The notes: generated by a model not told the origin, from the sequence alone. Shown: positions 1 through 5,147, counted from the first letter of the stretch. The stretch is DNA of 5,305 bases from Nitrososphaera_A sp036522495 (GCA_036522495.1 DATDFS010000164.1:1-5305); one strand, 5' to 3'. Translations and numbers: made by a program.

Positions 1-368
1 ATATAGTTGCCGTCTTTACTTCCTGCTATTTTATAGTCTATCAGCTGCCTTGGCAAGTCAATCGTGAATTTTCCTTCTTTTGCGGGTTCAATGGTTACGA
101 CAAGTTTGGCAGCCTCCTTTTGTGGGACAATGCTTACTACCTTAGCATTAGTATTATTGTACTTGATTTGATAATTATTTCCCTCTATCTTTACATTTGT
201 CATGTTCTTGATGTTATTTACAAGAGTAGCATTCTGAGCATATACTAATTGCCCTGATACAGTGTTAGACATGATTAATAGAATGGCTATGACTATAACT
301 GCCAATGCAGTATTTGACATGGTTATTATATTCTTATGGCTATTTTTGTTTCGTAGCAAAGAATCCAT
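1..368 (-). CDS. Secreted/surface protein, 5' part only (C-terminus off the window)
   Basis: The open frame runs from ATG at 368 to the window edge, giving 122 residues with no stop; in-frame TAA and TAG lie just upstream, so this is the most upstream ATG. Residues 1-20 are basic and polar, 21-33 are hydrophobic (ALAVIVIAILLIM), and VYA at 42-44 followed by QNAT suits signal peptidase cleavage after Ala44, so I infer export. Met17 is a possible alternative start that still keeps the hydrophobic segment. The mature part is rich in Asn with sequons at 46-48 (NAT), 55-57 (NMT) and 71-73 (NNT), and has beta-type sequence ending in TIEPAKEGKFTIDLPRQLID (about 92-111), a pattern I recall from thaumarchaeal secreted proteins, some with PEFG-CTERM anchors. 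Whether an anchor exists here cannot be seen. No Shine-Dalgarno is evident. Exact function is unknown. Confidence 0.8.
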   Translation of the reverse strand, partial: MDSLLRNKNSHKNIITMSNTALAVIVIAILLIMSNTVSGQLVYAQNATLVNNIKNMTNVKIEGNNYQIKYNNTNAKVVSIVPQKEAAKLVVTIEPAKEGKFTIDLPRQLIDYKIAGSKDGNY

Positions 369-575
369 TTTTTTATCACATTACTACTGCTATCAAGATT
401 ATTTCTATCTTACCATCCTATTGGATGTATCTTAAATCGCTTTCAGAGAAGGTGGTTAGCAAGCAATATTATAATTAGCCCCTCTATTCTTCAGATGAAA
501 CCCTAATAGAAAAGATACTGAACCCAATCAACGAAATCAGCTTGCTAAGAAACAAGCATAGAGAAATACACTCCT
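369..575. other. Intergenic stretch between the secreted-protein gene and the hydrolase remnant
   Basis: No intact gene is visible. A weak AT-rich box on the minus strand near 430-437 (TTTAAGAT) could be the promoter of the secreted-protein gene, with a leader of about 35 bases. A plus-strand stretch free of stops runs from 479 to the TGA at 620-622 (47 codons, including SDETLIEKILNPINEISLL). It has no ATG, GTG or TTG at its front and overlaps the hydrolase remnant. On the minus strand the same DNA reads SMLVS*QADFVDWVQYLFY. Which of the two, if either, is an old coding frame cannot be decided by eye. Confidence 0.4.
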
Positions 576-957
576 TTAATCACGGCAACACGGGCAAATC
601 CTGCACTTTACTGCGTCTTTGATGTACACACGCTTAGGTGAAGGCGATTTGATTTCTTCACGCCAAATAGGACGTTGAATTGCGGTTAATGATTTGATTT
701 CAAAACAGGTTTCAATTGTATCATCTTGGCTATATATTCAACACATTGTGGGGCTAGGTTATGACAGTGAATATGCAAATATTGTAAACCATAGCAAAGA
801 AACTGTTAATTTAATGTGATATGAAATCCGTTCCATTACCTTCAATGGGAGTTGGCCATGTGATGATCTCATTTTTCCCTTCAATAGGTAGGTAAGTATT
901 GACGTAGAACAATTGAGCCAGTCTCTGTGGCTTCCTGGCTGCGACTCCCGTGATCAT
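576..957 (-). pseudogene. Broken alpha/beta-hydrolase gene, N-terminal part missing and frameshifted
   Basis: The first open piece, 957 to the TAA at 811-813, reads MITGVAARKPQRLAQLFYVN followed by TYLPIEGKNEIITWP. This matches the stretch right after the nucleophile elbow in alpha/beta-hydrolases of the esterase/hydroxynitrile-lyase type (normally GHSxGG followed by a helix, then RLVYL-A-LP-G). Upstream, an in-frame TGA occurs eight codons before the ATG and no GHSxG is present, so the catalytic Ser and the N-terminal half are gone. A second minus-strand frame then carries CHNLAPQCVEYIAKMIQLKP (cap-domain-like, low certainty). A third (737 down to TAA 576-578) carries LTAIQRPIWREEIKSPSPKR then VYIK, like the segment before the acid-residue strand (PRTYI). 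The catalytic Asp and His regions are not recognisable. The gene is therefore dead: 5' truncated plus at least two frame changes. The hydrolase call is good for the first piece and weaker for the rest. Confidence 0.65.
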
Positions 958-1072
958 TTGGTATATTTTATACACTATTCAAAATAGAATTTTCTTCTTT
1001 TATGAGTCGCTCGTAGGTGTGGTGTATTGGCTCTTCTTATTAATTCCGCTCAGTCTAAACCATGTCTTCTTT

Positions 1073-1528
1073 TTATTTATGTGGATATTTCCTTGTCTTG
1101 GTCCAGATTCTATTGTCTTTATGCATGACCTTTTTGGTAATGTCTTGATGTTTCTTATTCCAATGCTCAAGGAAATGATTGATTTTTGGATGGAGATAAC
1201 TGGGACAGGACTGACCATGGAGTTTGGCAATCTTACCCATTTCTCGGCCAAGTTTGACACAACTCCAACATCCTATAAGAGGAATTAAAGGAGCAATATA
1301 GTAACCTGCATGCCTCCCATTATAACCCCATGCTTCACCTACAATACAATATTTTGAGTCATGGGCAAGTGTCCTCAGATCTTGCTGGTCGAGTCCAGTT
1401 CTTAATTTTCTTGCCCATGCAGGACATACCTGCTCAAAGGATAATGGTGGTAGTGCTAGTTCCTTCTCCGATCCGTGACCTTGTAACATCAAATTATAAT
1501 GAAAAACATTTGCTTTAATATTGATCAT
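1073..1528 (-). CDS. Conserved-looking Cys-containing protein of unknown function, 151 aa
   Basis: This intact frame runs from ATG 1528 to the stop at 1073. I do not recognise a named family. Residues 30-60 are amphipathic and charged (LSFEQVCPAWARKLRTGLDQ). The core at 60-100 is Cys/Gly/aromatic-rich: KYCIVGEAWGYNGRHAGYY, then APLIPLIGCWSC. Cysteines are 35, 61, 87, 90 and 108; the C87-x2-C90 pair with C61 and C108 could bind metal, which is inference. The C-terminus is very basic (HWNKKHQDITKKV...). Composition and the ordered Cys pattern make this, not the overlapping plus-strand frames, the real gene. The start is uncertain: the TATA-like ATATATATAT at 1544-1553 would place the transcript start near 1522, downstream of ATG 1528, which favours Met14 (ATG at 1489) as the true start (138 aa). 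Residues 1-13 look unlike the rest. An alternative AT-rich box near 1557-1567 would fit ATG 1528. Confidence 0.75.
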   Translation of the reverse strand: MINIKANVFHYNLMLQGHGSEKELALPPLSFEQVCPAWARKLRTGLDQQDLRTLAHDSKYCIVGEAWGYNGRHAGYYIAPLIPLIGCWSCVKLGREMGKIAKLHGQSCPSYLHPKINHFLEHWNKKHQDITKKVMHKDNRIWTKTRKYPHK

Positions 1529-1543
1529 TCATCTTACAAGATG

Positions 1544-1553
1544 ATATATATAT
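1544..1553 (-). promoter_or_regulatory. TATA-box candidate for the 151-aa protein gene
   Basis: An alternating AT run (ATATATATAT, same on both strands) lies just upstream of the gene. Archaeal TATA boxes are centred about 26 bases before the transcript start, which here would be near 1522. That supports initiation at Met14 (ATG 1489) with a leader of about 33 bases. There is no experimental support. Confidence 0.35.
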
Positions 1554-1716
1554 GACTAATAGTAAATCTACTTTCATTCGTCAGGCTATTATTTCCTACA
1601 TAATGATTCAGTCATATAGATAGATACAAGACCTGTTTTGATAGGATCTAAAAATGCTAATAGCACATCTAGGTAAACACACATACTGTGTTATTCAATA
1701 TGAAAGATGAAAGAAA

Positions 1717-1863
1717 ATGGCTACCTCAGACTTTATCCGAATGAGAGATATAGAGTTAAACAACGGTTGTGGCCTCAAAAGGACATTCAACCAGTTGCGT
1801 CCATCCTTTTCCCTTGCTCTATCGGGAGCCATAAAAGGAAAGCGACATGTCTTTGAGAGCTAA
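1717..1863 (+). CDS. Possible small ORF, 48 aa, unknown function
   Basis: ATG at 1717 to TAA at 1861-1863 gives 48 residues beginning MATSDFIRMRDIELNN and ending GKRHVFES. The middle (GCGLKRTFNQLRPSFSLALS) is basic with a mixed hydrophobic patch. An in-frame TGA lies two codons before the ATG. There is no convincing Shine-Dalgarno; an AT-rich stretch near 1690-1700 (TTATTCAATA) is a poor TATA candidate. I recognise no family. It could be chance or a scrap of a longer decayed gene. Confidence 0.2.
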   Translation: MATSDFIRMRDIELNNGCGLKRTFNQLRPSFSLALSGAIKGKRHVFES

Positions 1864-1918
1864 TCGGATATTATTATTATTTTTGATCAGGTTCGGATAA
1901 TGCTCCAACTATTTTTGT

Positions 1919-1948
1919 GTTTATAAAGTTCTGAAAAGGGATTGAAAC
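1919..1948 (+). repeat. Single CRISPR-repeat-like 30-mer (solo)
   Basis: The 30 bases begin GTTTATAAAGTT and end AAGGGATTGAAAC. A GTTT 5' end, an ATTGAAAC 3' end and a length of 30 are typical of type I and III CRISPR repeats in archaea. I find only one copy in the window; the sequence after it (starting ACCTATCTTCC) is not followed by a second repeat within reach, and no cas gene is present. It is therefore not called an array. It may be a relic, a solo repeat, or a chance match; the TTTATAAA inside it could equally be a TATA box. Confidence 0.25.
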
Positions 1949-1993
1949 ACCTATCTTCCTCTAATCTTTTCCATCTTTCAATTATTATTCCTC

Positions 1994-2158
1994 TCAAAAT
2001 TTCTTATCCACTGGGTATAGCCTTTCTTTGCCTGTACTATCTTGGCCAAGGGTTTCCCTAGGTTTGACTCCTTTAAGATAATCTTCATTTATCTGCTTTT
2101 GATATCGCCTTAATTTGTTGTTCTTTGGCAGTATTAAATTTACTCTCATAGAACACAT
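1994..2158 (-). CDS. Possible small basic protein downstream of the reductase, 54 aa
   Basis: ATG at 2158 to the stop at 1994-1996 gives 54 residues (MCSMRVNLILPKNNKLRR, then charged sequence ending LYPVDKKF). The protein is rich in Lys, Arg, Asn and Gln and hydrophilic after residue 10. It lies 25 bases after the reductase stop on the same strand, so it could be cotranscribed. A purine-rich AGAAGGA stands about 18 bases before the ATG, farther than usual; a second Met (codon 4) is no better placed. The frame opens upstream into the reductase 3' end from a TTG at 2212, which is probably not used. I recognise no family, and it may be just an open stretch in the 3' untranslated region. Confidence 0.3.
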   Translation of the reverse strand: MCSMRVNLILPKNNKLRRYQKQINEDYLKGVKPRETLGQDSTGKERLYPVDKKF

Positions 2159-2170
2159 GAGCTTTGCATT

Positions 2171-2176
2171 AAAAAA
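2171..2176 (-). terminator. U-run terminator candidate after the reductase gene
   Basis: Six T residues on the minus strand begin 7 bases after the reductase stop codon, without a hairpin, as in archaeal oligo-T termination. The run is short, and transcription may continue into the small ORF that follows. Confidence 0.25.
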
Positions 2177-2183
2177 TCCTTCT

Positions 2184-3617
2184 TCAAATATCAGTGGCTG
2201 CGGCTTTTGCAACTACTTCCGAAAGTGCTGGGTGAATGTGGATGGTTTTTGTAATATTGTCAATTGTACCGCCATTATTATTAGCATCAGCCTTCATAGC
2301 TACCAAAACTTCATGAATAAGAATTGATGCTTGACTTCCAATTATATGACATCCAAGTATTTTCTTGTTTTTCTTATCCACAAGGAACTTTACAAAACCG
2401 TCTCGGTCTTCAAGAACTTGTCCCATTGCAGTGTCTATGTAAGGATACACAGACTTGTGATATTTTATTATACTCTCAGAATTATTGTTATTTTTATTTT
2501 TTTCCTGTTCTTTTATTAACTCTTGCTCTGTAAATCCTACTCCGGCAACTTGGGGTGAGCTAAAAATCGCGTGTGGCATTGCATAGTAATTTATTGGAAC
2601 CATGCTATCTGGATGTAGTAGATTATAGTAAGCATATTGAGCTTCATTATTTGCGTTATGTTTGAATAGGTAGCGTCCGATCGCATCACCAAACGCGAAT
2701 ATTCCTCTAACATTAGTTTCAAGATGTCTGTCTACTATGATGAAACCTCTATTGTTAATCTTTACACCAGTTTTTCCTAGGTCAAGTGTATCAGAATTTG
2801 GAACCCTTCCTGCTGCAATAAGAAGTTGGTCTGAATCAAGTTCTATTGATTTTCCTGAAGTGTTTTTCGCTAGGACATGAAATTGACTACTACTATCACT
2901 ATCGCCATCTTCATTTGATACATATTCTATCTCATACTCTAGATACACGTTATATTTTTTGGAAAATATTTCTGTGAATTTCTTCGAAATCTCTTCATCT
3001 TCATCAGGAATTAAAACGCCTCGACGCTGTATGATATTGATCTTTGTTCCAAGAGCACCAAAAAAGTGAGCCAACTCACAAGCTATGTATCCACCGCCTA
3101 TAATGGTAAGTACTTTCGGCTGGCTCTTAAGACGTAAAGCTTCATCGCTAGTAATATAACCACATCCTTTAAGACCATTTATTTCTGGAATTCTTGGTCG
3201 GGTACCGGTAGCAATCAATATTTTATCTGCAGTTAATGTTTCAGTCCCTACTGAGATTGTTTTTTCTCCTACAAATTTGCATTCCTTTGCAAAGAGTTTG
3301 GGATTTTCTATACCTTCAAGGGCGGCTCTAATTTCATCTGATTTGGAATCTGTTATACCATTAACTCGTTCAACGATCGCTCGAAAATCAACAGAAAACC
3401 CATCAACCTTTAATCCAAAAAGATGCGCACGCTTTATAGCTTCAGCCACATCAGCGCTGTGTATGAGTAACTTGGATGGTATGCAACCTCTATTAAGACA
3501 AGTTCCGCCCATTCTGTTCTTTTCAATAACTGCCACTTTAAGTCCATGTTGGAATGCCGCGTTAGCAACATCTAATCCAGAACCACTGCCTATGACTATT
3601 AGATCAAATTTCTGCAA
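2184..3617 (-). CDS. Class I pyridine nucleotide-disulfide oxidoreductase (dihydrolipoyl dehydrogenase-like)
   Basis: This cytosolic FAD enzyme moves electrons between a nicotinamide cofactor and a disulfide. It has 477 residues, normal for the family. Visible in order: FAD site VIGSGSGLDVANAA (8-21); redox-active GGTCLNRGCIPSK with C40 and C45; ATG turn (137-139); nucleotide site GGGYIACE (174-181); AAGRVPN (268-274); second FAD motif GIFAFGDAIG (305-314); interface domain with PHAIFSSPQVAGVGFTE; catalytic base motif HIHPALSE (460-467; H462, E467). All catalytic residues are present. The TTG start is chosen because an in-frame TGA lies six codons upstream with no ATG between, and AGAAGGT sits 7 bases before the TTG. 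The acidic residue that dictates NAD in lipoamide dehydrogenases is Gln197, followed by R198 and R199, as in NADPH-using glutathione or mycothione reductases, so the true substrate may be a small-thiol disulfide. Low-complexity inserts (235-244, 370-382) are loops. No 2-oxoacid dehydrogenase subunits are nearby. Confidence 0.95.
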   Translation of the reverse strand: MQKFDLIVIGSGSGLDVANAAFQHGLKVAVIEKNRMGGTCLNRGCIPSKLLIHSADVAEAIKRAHLFGLKVDGFSVDFRAIVERVNGITDSKSDEIRAALEGIENPKLFAKECKFVGEKTISVGTETLTADKILIATGTRPRIPEINGLKGCGYITSDEALRLKSQPKVLTIIGGGYIACELAHFFGALGTKINIIQRRGVLIPDEDEEISKKFTEIFSKKYNVYLEYEIEYVSNEDGDSDSSSQFHVLAKNTSGKSIELDSDQLLIAAGRVPNSDTLDLGKTGVKINNRGFIIVDRHLETNVRGIFAFGDAIGRYLFKHNANNEAQYAYYNLLHPDSMVPINYYAMPHAIFSSPQVAGVGFTEQELIKEQEKNKNNNNSESIIKYHKSVYPYIDTAMGQVLEDRDGFVKFLVDKKNKKILGCHIIGSQASILIHEVLVAMKADANNNGGTIDNITKTIHIHPALSEVVAKAAATDI

Positions 3618-3624
3618 TTTAAGA

Positions 3625-3631
3625 ACCTTCT
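3625..3631 (-). promoter_or_regulatory. Shine-Dalgarno AGAAGGT deciding the TTG start
   Basis: AGAAGGT on the minus strand lies 7 bases before TTG 3617. An out-of-frame ATG at about 3636 (ATG ACA GAA GGT TCT TAA) would give only five codons, so the TTG is the supported start of the reductase. Confidence 0.6.
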
Positions 3632-3654
3632 GTCATAGATGAAATTTAATTCTA

Positions 3655-3665
3655 CTATATTTAAT
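3655..3665 (-). promoter_or_regulatory. TATA-box promoter of the reductase gene
   Basis: The minus strand reads ATTAAATATAG. Its centre near 3660 predicts a transcript start near 3634, giving a leader of about 17 bases that just includes the Shine-Dalgarno. Spacing and sequence are typical of archaeal core promoters. Confidence 0.55.
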
Positions 3666-3896
3666 GAGAGTCTTTATCCTTTAAGTTCCATTAAGTTATT
3701 ATCAACAAATATGATCTAATTCATATGCGGGGGTGTTCCATTACATTGAATGTATCAGAAATAGTAGACGGTTTATACGTAAATTGAGAGGTGATTTCTT
3801 TTTGGGAATCCAGTCCTGACAATGGGATTAATTTTAGGATGCCAATTTGAAGGCGTGGTTTTTTTCTCTTATACCATTTCGCATCTAATTTAGGCA
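3666..3896. other. Divergent spacer between the reductase and the zinc-ribbon gene
   Basis: No intact gene is visible. One plus-strand frame is nearly open from ATG 3725: it reads MRGCSITLNVSEIVDGLYVN, stops at TGA 3785-3787, continues EVISFWESSPDNGINFRMPI and stops again at 3848-3850. With a single stop in about 41 codons this could be a scrap of an old gene, but no family is recognised and chance is a fair explanation. No hairpin or repeat stands out. Confidence 0.35.
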
Positions 3897-3907
3897 TTTT
3901 ATTAAAA
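3897..3907 (+). promoter_or_regulatory. TATA-box promoter of the 115-aa zinc-ribbon gene
   Basis: TTTTATTAAAA centred near 3902 predicts a transcript start near 3928, about six bases before ATG 3934. That fits a nearly leaderless mRNA and agrees with the lack of a Shine-Dalgarno in front of this ATG. Confidence 0.5.
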
Positions 3908-3933
3908 TCCTAATAAACGCCTGAATATTAATT

Positions 3934-4281
3934 ATGCTCCAACCTATTGTTCCCAAGATAATGAAGGCATTAATTAACGTCGAGAACAGGATTTTGGGGA
4001 AGATAGCGGATCATGTAATTGTAAAGAAAATAAGGCATAACTTGGATGTTGAAGATTTGCTTTCCACTACAATAGATCGTCGCTCACGATTCATACAGAG
4101 GCTAGAATTTATGAGCTACTTTGATCTTCATACAGAGTGTAAAGCTTGTCGCGAGGGACATCACTATGGTTGCTCAAGTAAAGGTAGGACAAACATTGAC
4201 AGTAGCATCGTGAACCTAATCTGTACTTGCAGAAGCTGCAAGAAACAGGCTGCTGGCGCTGGGGTGCTAGACTTCCAATGA
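3934..4281 (+). CDS. Small zinc-ribbon-like protein of unknown function, 115 aa
   Basis: The frame runs from ATG 3934 to TGA 4279-4281. Residues 1-60 are predicted mainly helical and basic (KIMKALINVENRILGKIADH), followed by LDVEDLLSTTIDRRSRFIQR. The C-terminal part carries an ordered Cys/His set: C69-x2-C72, H76/H77, C80, then C97-x-C99-x2-C102 (TECKACREGHHYGC and ICTCRSCKK). This pattern strongly suggests one or two structural zinc sites and possibly nucleic-acid or protein binding, but no named family is recognised. A TATA box 31 bases ahead makes ATG 3934 the best start; Met10 (ATG 3961) is the alternative. The stop overlaps the ATG of the following, now broken, gene in an ATGA arrangement, so the two were probably once translationally coupled. 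The gene itself looks intact although its partner is dead. Confidence 0.75.
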   Translation: MLQPIVPKIMKALINVENRILGKIADHVIVKKIRHNLDVEDLLSTTIDRRSRFIQRLEFMSYFDLHTECKACREGHHYGCSSKGRTNIDSSIVNLICTCRSCKKQAAGAGVLDFQ

Positions 4282-4686
4282 CCACATCCGGGTCGACATT
4301 TACTGAAGACGAATACAAGACAAGGACATATGAGGATCTTTCATAAGAGTTTCAAAAATTATACTCCTAGGTAGTAAGAGCGCATCAGCTCATACCCCAG
4401 ATGTATACCGTCTGACCTTTGCAGGCTAATTATCGCATAAAGAAGCAATATTAAAGATAGCAAACGATCACAAACACCTTCCAGGGTTCAGTGATAGAAA
4501 CGTTCGAAGATAGGAAGATAGCTGCCGTCATATAATCCAAATATACCTCACCGAGTTAGGACGCCACGGCCTAAAAATAGTGCTACTATATCTGTCGACA
4601 ATCCAAAGTTAAGTGTCAGTGAACATAAACAAAATGAGCTAATAGATGAATCTCTATCTGCGCATATCGAAACCTCTTCATCTACA
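4278..4686 (+). pseudogene. Decayed gene of a thaumarchaeal 'DHKHLPGFSxRN' protein family
   Basis: The frame opens at ATG 4278 (overlapping the previous stop as ATGA) and reads MTTSGSTFTEDEYKTRTYED LS, stop, EFQKLYS, stop, VVRAHQLIPQMYTV. In another frame it goes on LTFAG, stop, LSHKEAILKIANDHKHLPGF SDRNVRR, stop. In the third frame it continues LPSYNPNIPHRVRTPRPKNS ATISVDNPKLS. Joined, these make one continuous, compositionally uniform protein. I recall the order 'HQLIPQMY ... KEAI-KI--DHKHLPGFS-RN--R-LP--NPN-P-RVRT-RPKNS' from uncharacterised thaumarchaeal proteins; their function is not known to me. Lesions: TAA 4344-4346 and TAG 4368-4370 (both one C-to-T step from Gln), a frame slip near 4410, TAA 4427-4429, TAG 4511-4513, and an 8-base duplication at 4506-4521. 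The right end merges with a transposase scrap. Dead gene; family recall is moderately sure. Confidence 0.7.
4506..4521 (+). repeat. Perfect 8-base tandem duplication GAAGATAG x2 inside the pseudogene
   Basis: Copies at 4506-4513 and 4514-4521 are identical. Deleting one copy joins SDRNVRR, one TAG codon, and LPSYNPNIPHR in a single frame, so the duplication is a disabling frameshift of recent appearance. Confidence 0.85.
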
Positions 4687-4847
4687 TTATATGGTAAACA
4701 TATAGTAGTCTATACAGATAGATGGATGGATGGATGGATGGAGGTACTTGGTATCATCCTAAAGCATGTGCTACTTTAGGTCTTAAACATACATTACATT
4801 CATTCATGTTTATGATGCACAATGCAGTAAAATCGCAACTTAATTAG
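4687..4847 (+). pseudogene. DDE transposase remnant, split by a microsatellite
   Basis: One frame reads LYGKHIVVYTD up to 4719; another, from 4737, reads DGGTWYHPKACATLGLKHTLHS and ends at TAG 4845-4847. Removing 20 bases (4717-4736) gives a continuous HIVVYTDGGTWYHPKACATL, which resembles the block around the second catalytic Asp of DDE transposases (strand, DGG-WYP-A, L-L-H). The first Asp region and the catalytic Glu region are absent, so only about 45 residues of a normally 200-350-residue enzyme remain. The IS family cannot be assigned, and no terminal inverted repeats or target duplication are visible. Upstream it runs in frame with the preceding pseudogene; the join near 4680-4690 is an estimate, and a single composite ancestor cannot be excluded. 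Confidence 0.5.
4717..4744 (+). repeat. Tetranucleotide microsatellite (GATR)n
   Basis: Seven consecutive units: GATA, five perfect GATG, and a diverged GAGG. It lies exactly at the Thr-Asp-Gly-Gly codons of the transposase remnant and shifts its frame. Confidence 0.9.
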
Positions 4848-4856
4848 TATAATTAA
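4840..4856. repeat. Short perfect inverted repeat TTAATTA-gta-TAATTAA
   Basis: Seven-base arms are separated by three bases, just at the end of the transposase remnant. The AT-only stem is weak and gives no basis for a terminator or operator call; it could be the trace of an element end or chance in AT-rich DNA. Confidence 0.3.
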
Positions 4857-4915
4857 TGAATTGATAGGAGGTGGGAATCCTTAACTTAACAGGACCCCTT
4901 CAAAATATATTGGAA

Positions 4916-5147
4916 TTACAAGATTAAAGATATCCTCTTAAATGACATTTGACTTTTGCCTGAGCCTCCAGGACCAACAATTGGTGCTTTAGAAGGGAGC
5001 CTTCAGTTTGTCTTTTATAATTCGATTAATGTAGTTCTGCCTGCCAGCAAAACTGTTTTTCTCCTTTGAATATTTGACTTTGAGTTTGTAAGGAGAAACG
5101 CCCGATGATGTAAATGGAAAGATGCAGAGTTCTTTTTTATCGCGGTA
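4916..5147 (-). pseudogene. P-loop ATPase (STAND/AAA-like) remnant, frameshifted
   Basis: On the minus strand, 5147 down to the TAA at 4989-4991 reads YRDKKELCIFPFTSSGVSPY, then KLKVKYSKEKNSFAGRQNYI and NRIIKDKLKAPF. In the next frame, 4993 down to TAA 4916-4918 reads SKAPIVGPGGSGKSQMSFKR ISLIL. Dropping one T near 4994 joins them as ...KDKLKAP-SKAPIVGPGGSGKS. GPGGSGKS (4952-4975) is a full Walker A motif, and F-GR-x-IxxI followed by about 15 residues and then the P-loop is the arrangement of NB-ARC/STAND and related AAA ATPases. No start codon, Walker B or sensor motifs remain; both ends have decayed. The P-loop call is firm; the ATPase subclass is inference. Confidence 0.6.

Larger units (their letters stand above)
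1529..1993. other. Gene-poor stretch
   Basis: Apart from the small ORF at 1717-1863 and the 30-base element at 1919-1948, both listed separately, I see no gene. Frames on both strands are broken by frequent stops; the longest minus-strand run (about 26 codons near 1615-1690) has no start and no recognisable motif. The section 1871-1880 is a short run of ATT units. No RNA gene or terminator hairpin stands out. Confidence 0.5.

Noticed and set aside
950..1288. Plus-strand open frame of 112 codons with hydrophobic N-terminal half
   Set aside because: It overlaps the better supported minus-strand Cys protein (1073-1528); its hydrophobicity comes from the complement of Lys/Asn-rich and AT-rich DNA, and there is no promoter or ribosome site.
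1919..1948. A true CRISPR array
   Set aside because: Only one repeat-like unit was found by eye; no second copy, spacers or cas genes in the window.
2115..2533. Several plus-strand open frames of 60-70 codons
   Set aside because: All are antisense to the C-terminal domain of the reductase and lack family motifs.
2184..3617. Mercuric reductase
   Set aside because: No N-terminal heavy-metal domain and no C-terminal vicinal Cys pair; the C-terminus ends KAAATDI.
3277..3642. Plus-strand open frame of 121 codons
   Set aside because: It lies opposite the FAD-binding and CxxxxC-encoding part of the reductase, whose motifs are unmistakable; a complement-strand shadow.
4109..4318. Minus-strand open frame of 69 codons with several Cys
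   Set aside because: It is the complement of the Cys-rich end of the 115-aa gene; the ordered Cys/His pattern belongs to the plus strand.
4344..4513. Recoding idea: TAA/TAG read as amino acids, for example pyrrolysine at TAG
   Set aside because: Both TAA and TAG are involved and two frame changes are also needed, so ordinary pseudogene decay explains the data better.
4863..4875. Strong Shine-Dalgarno-like AGGAGGTG on the plus strand
   Set aside because: No start codon or open frame of useful length follows it; it is probably fortuitous within decayed DNA.
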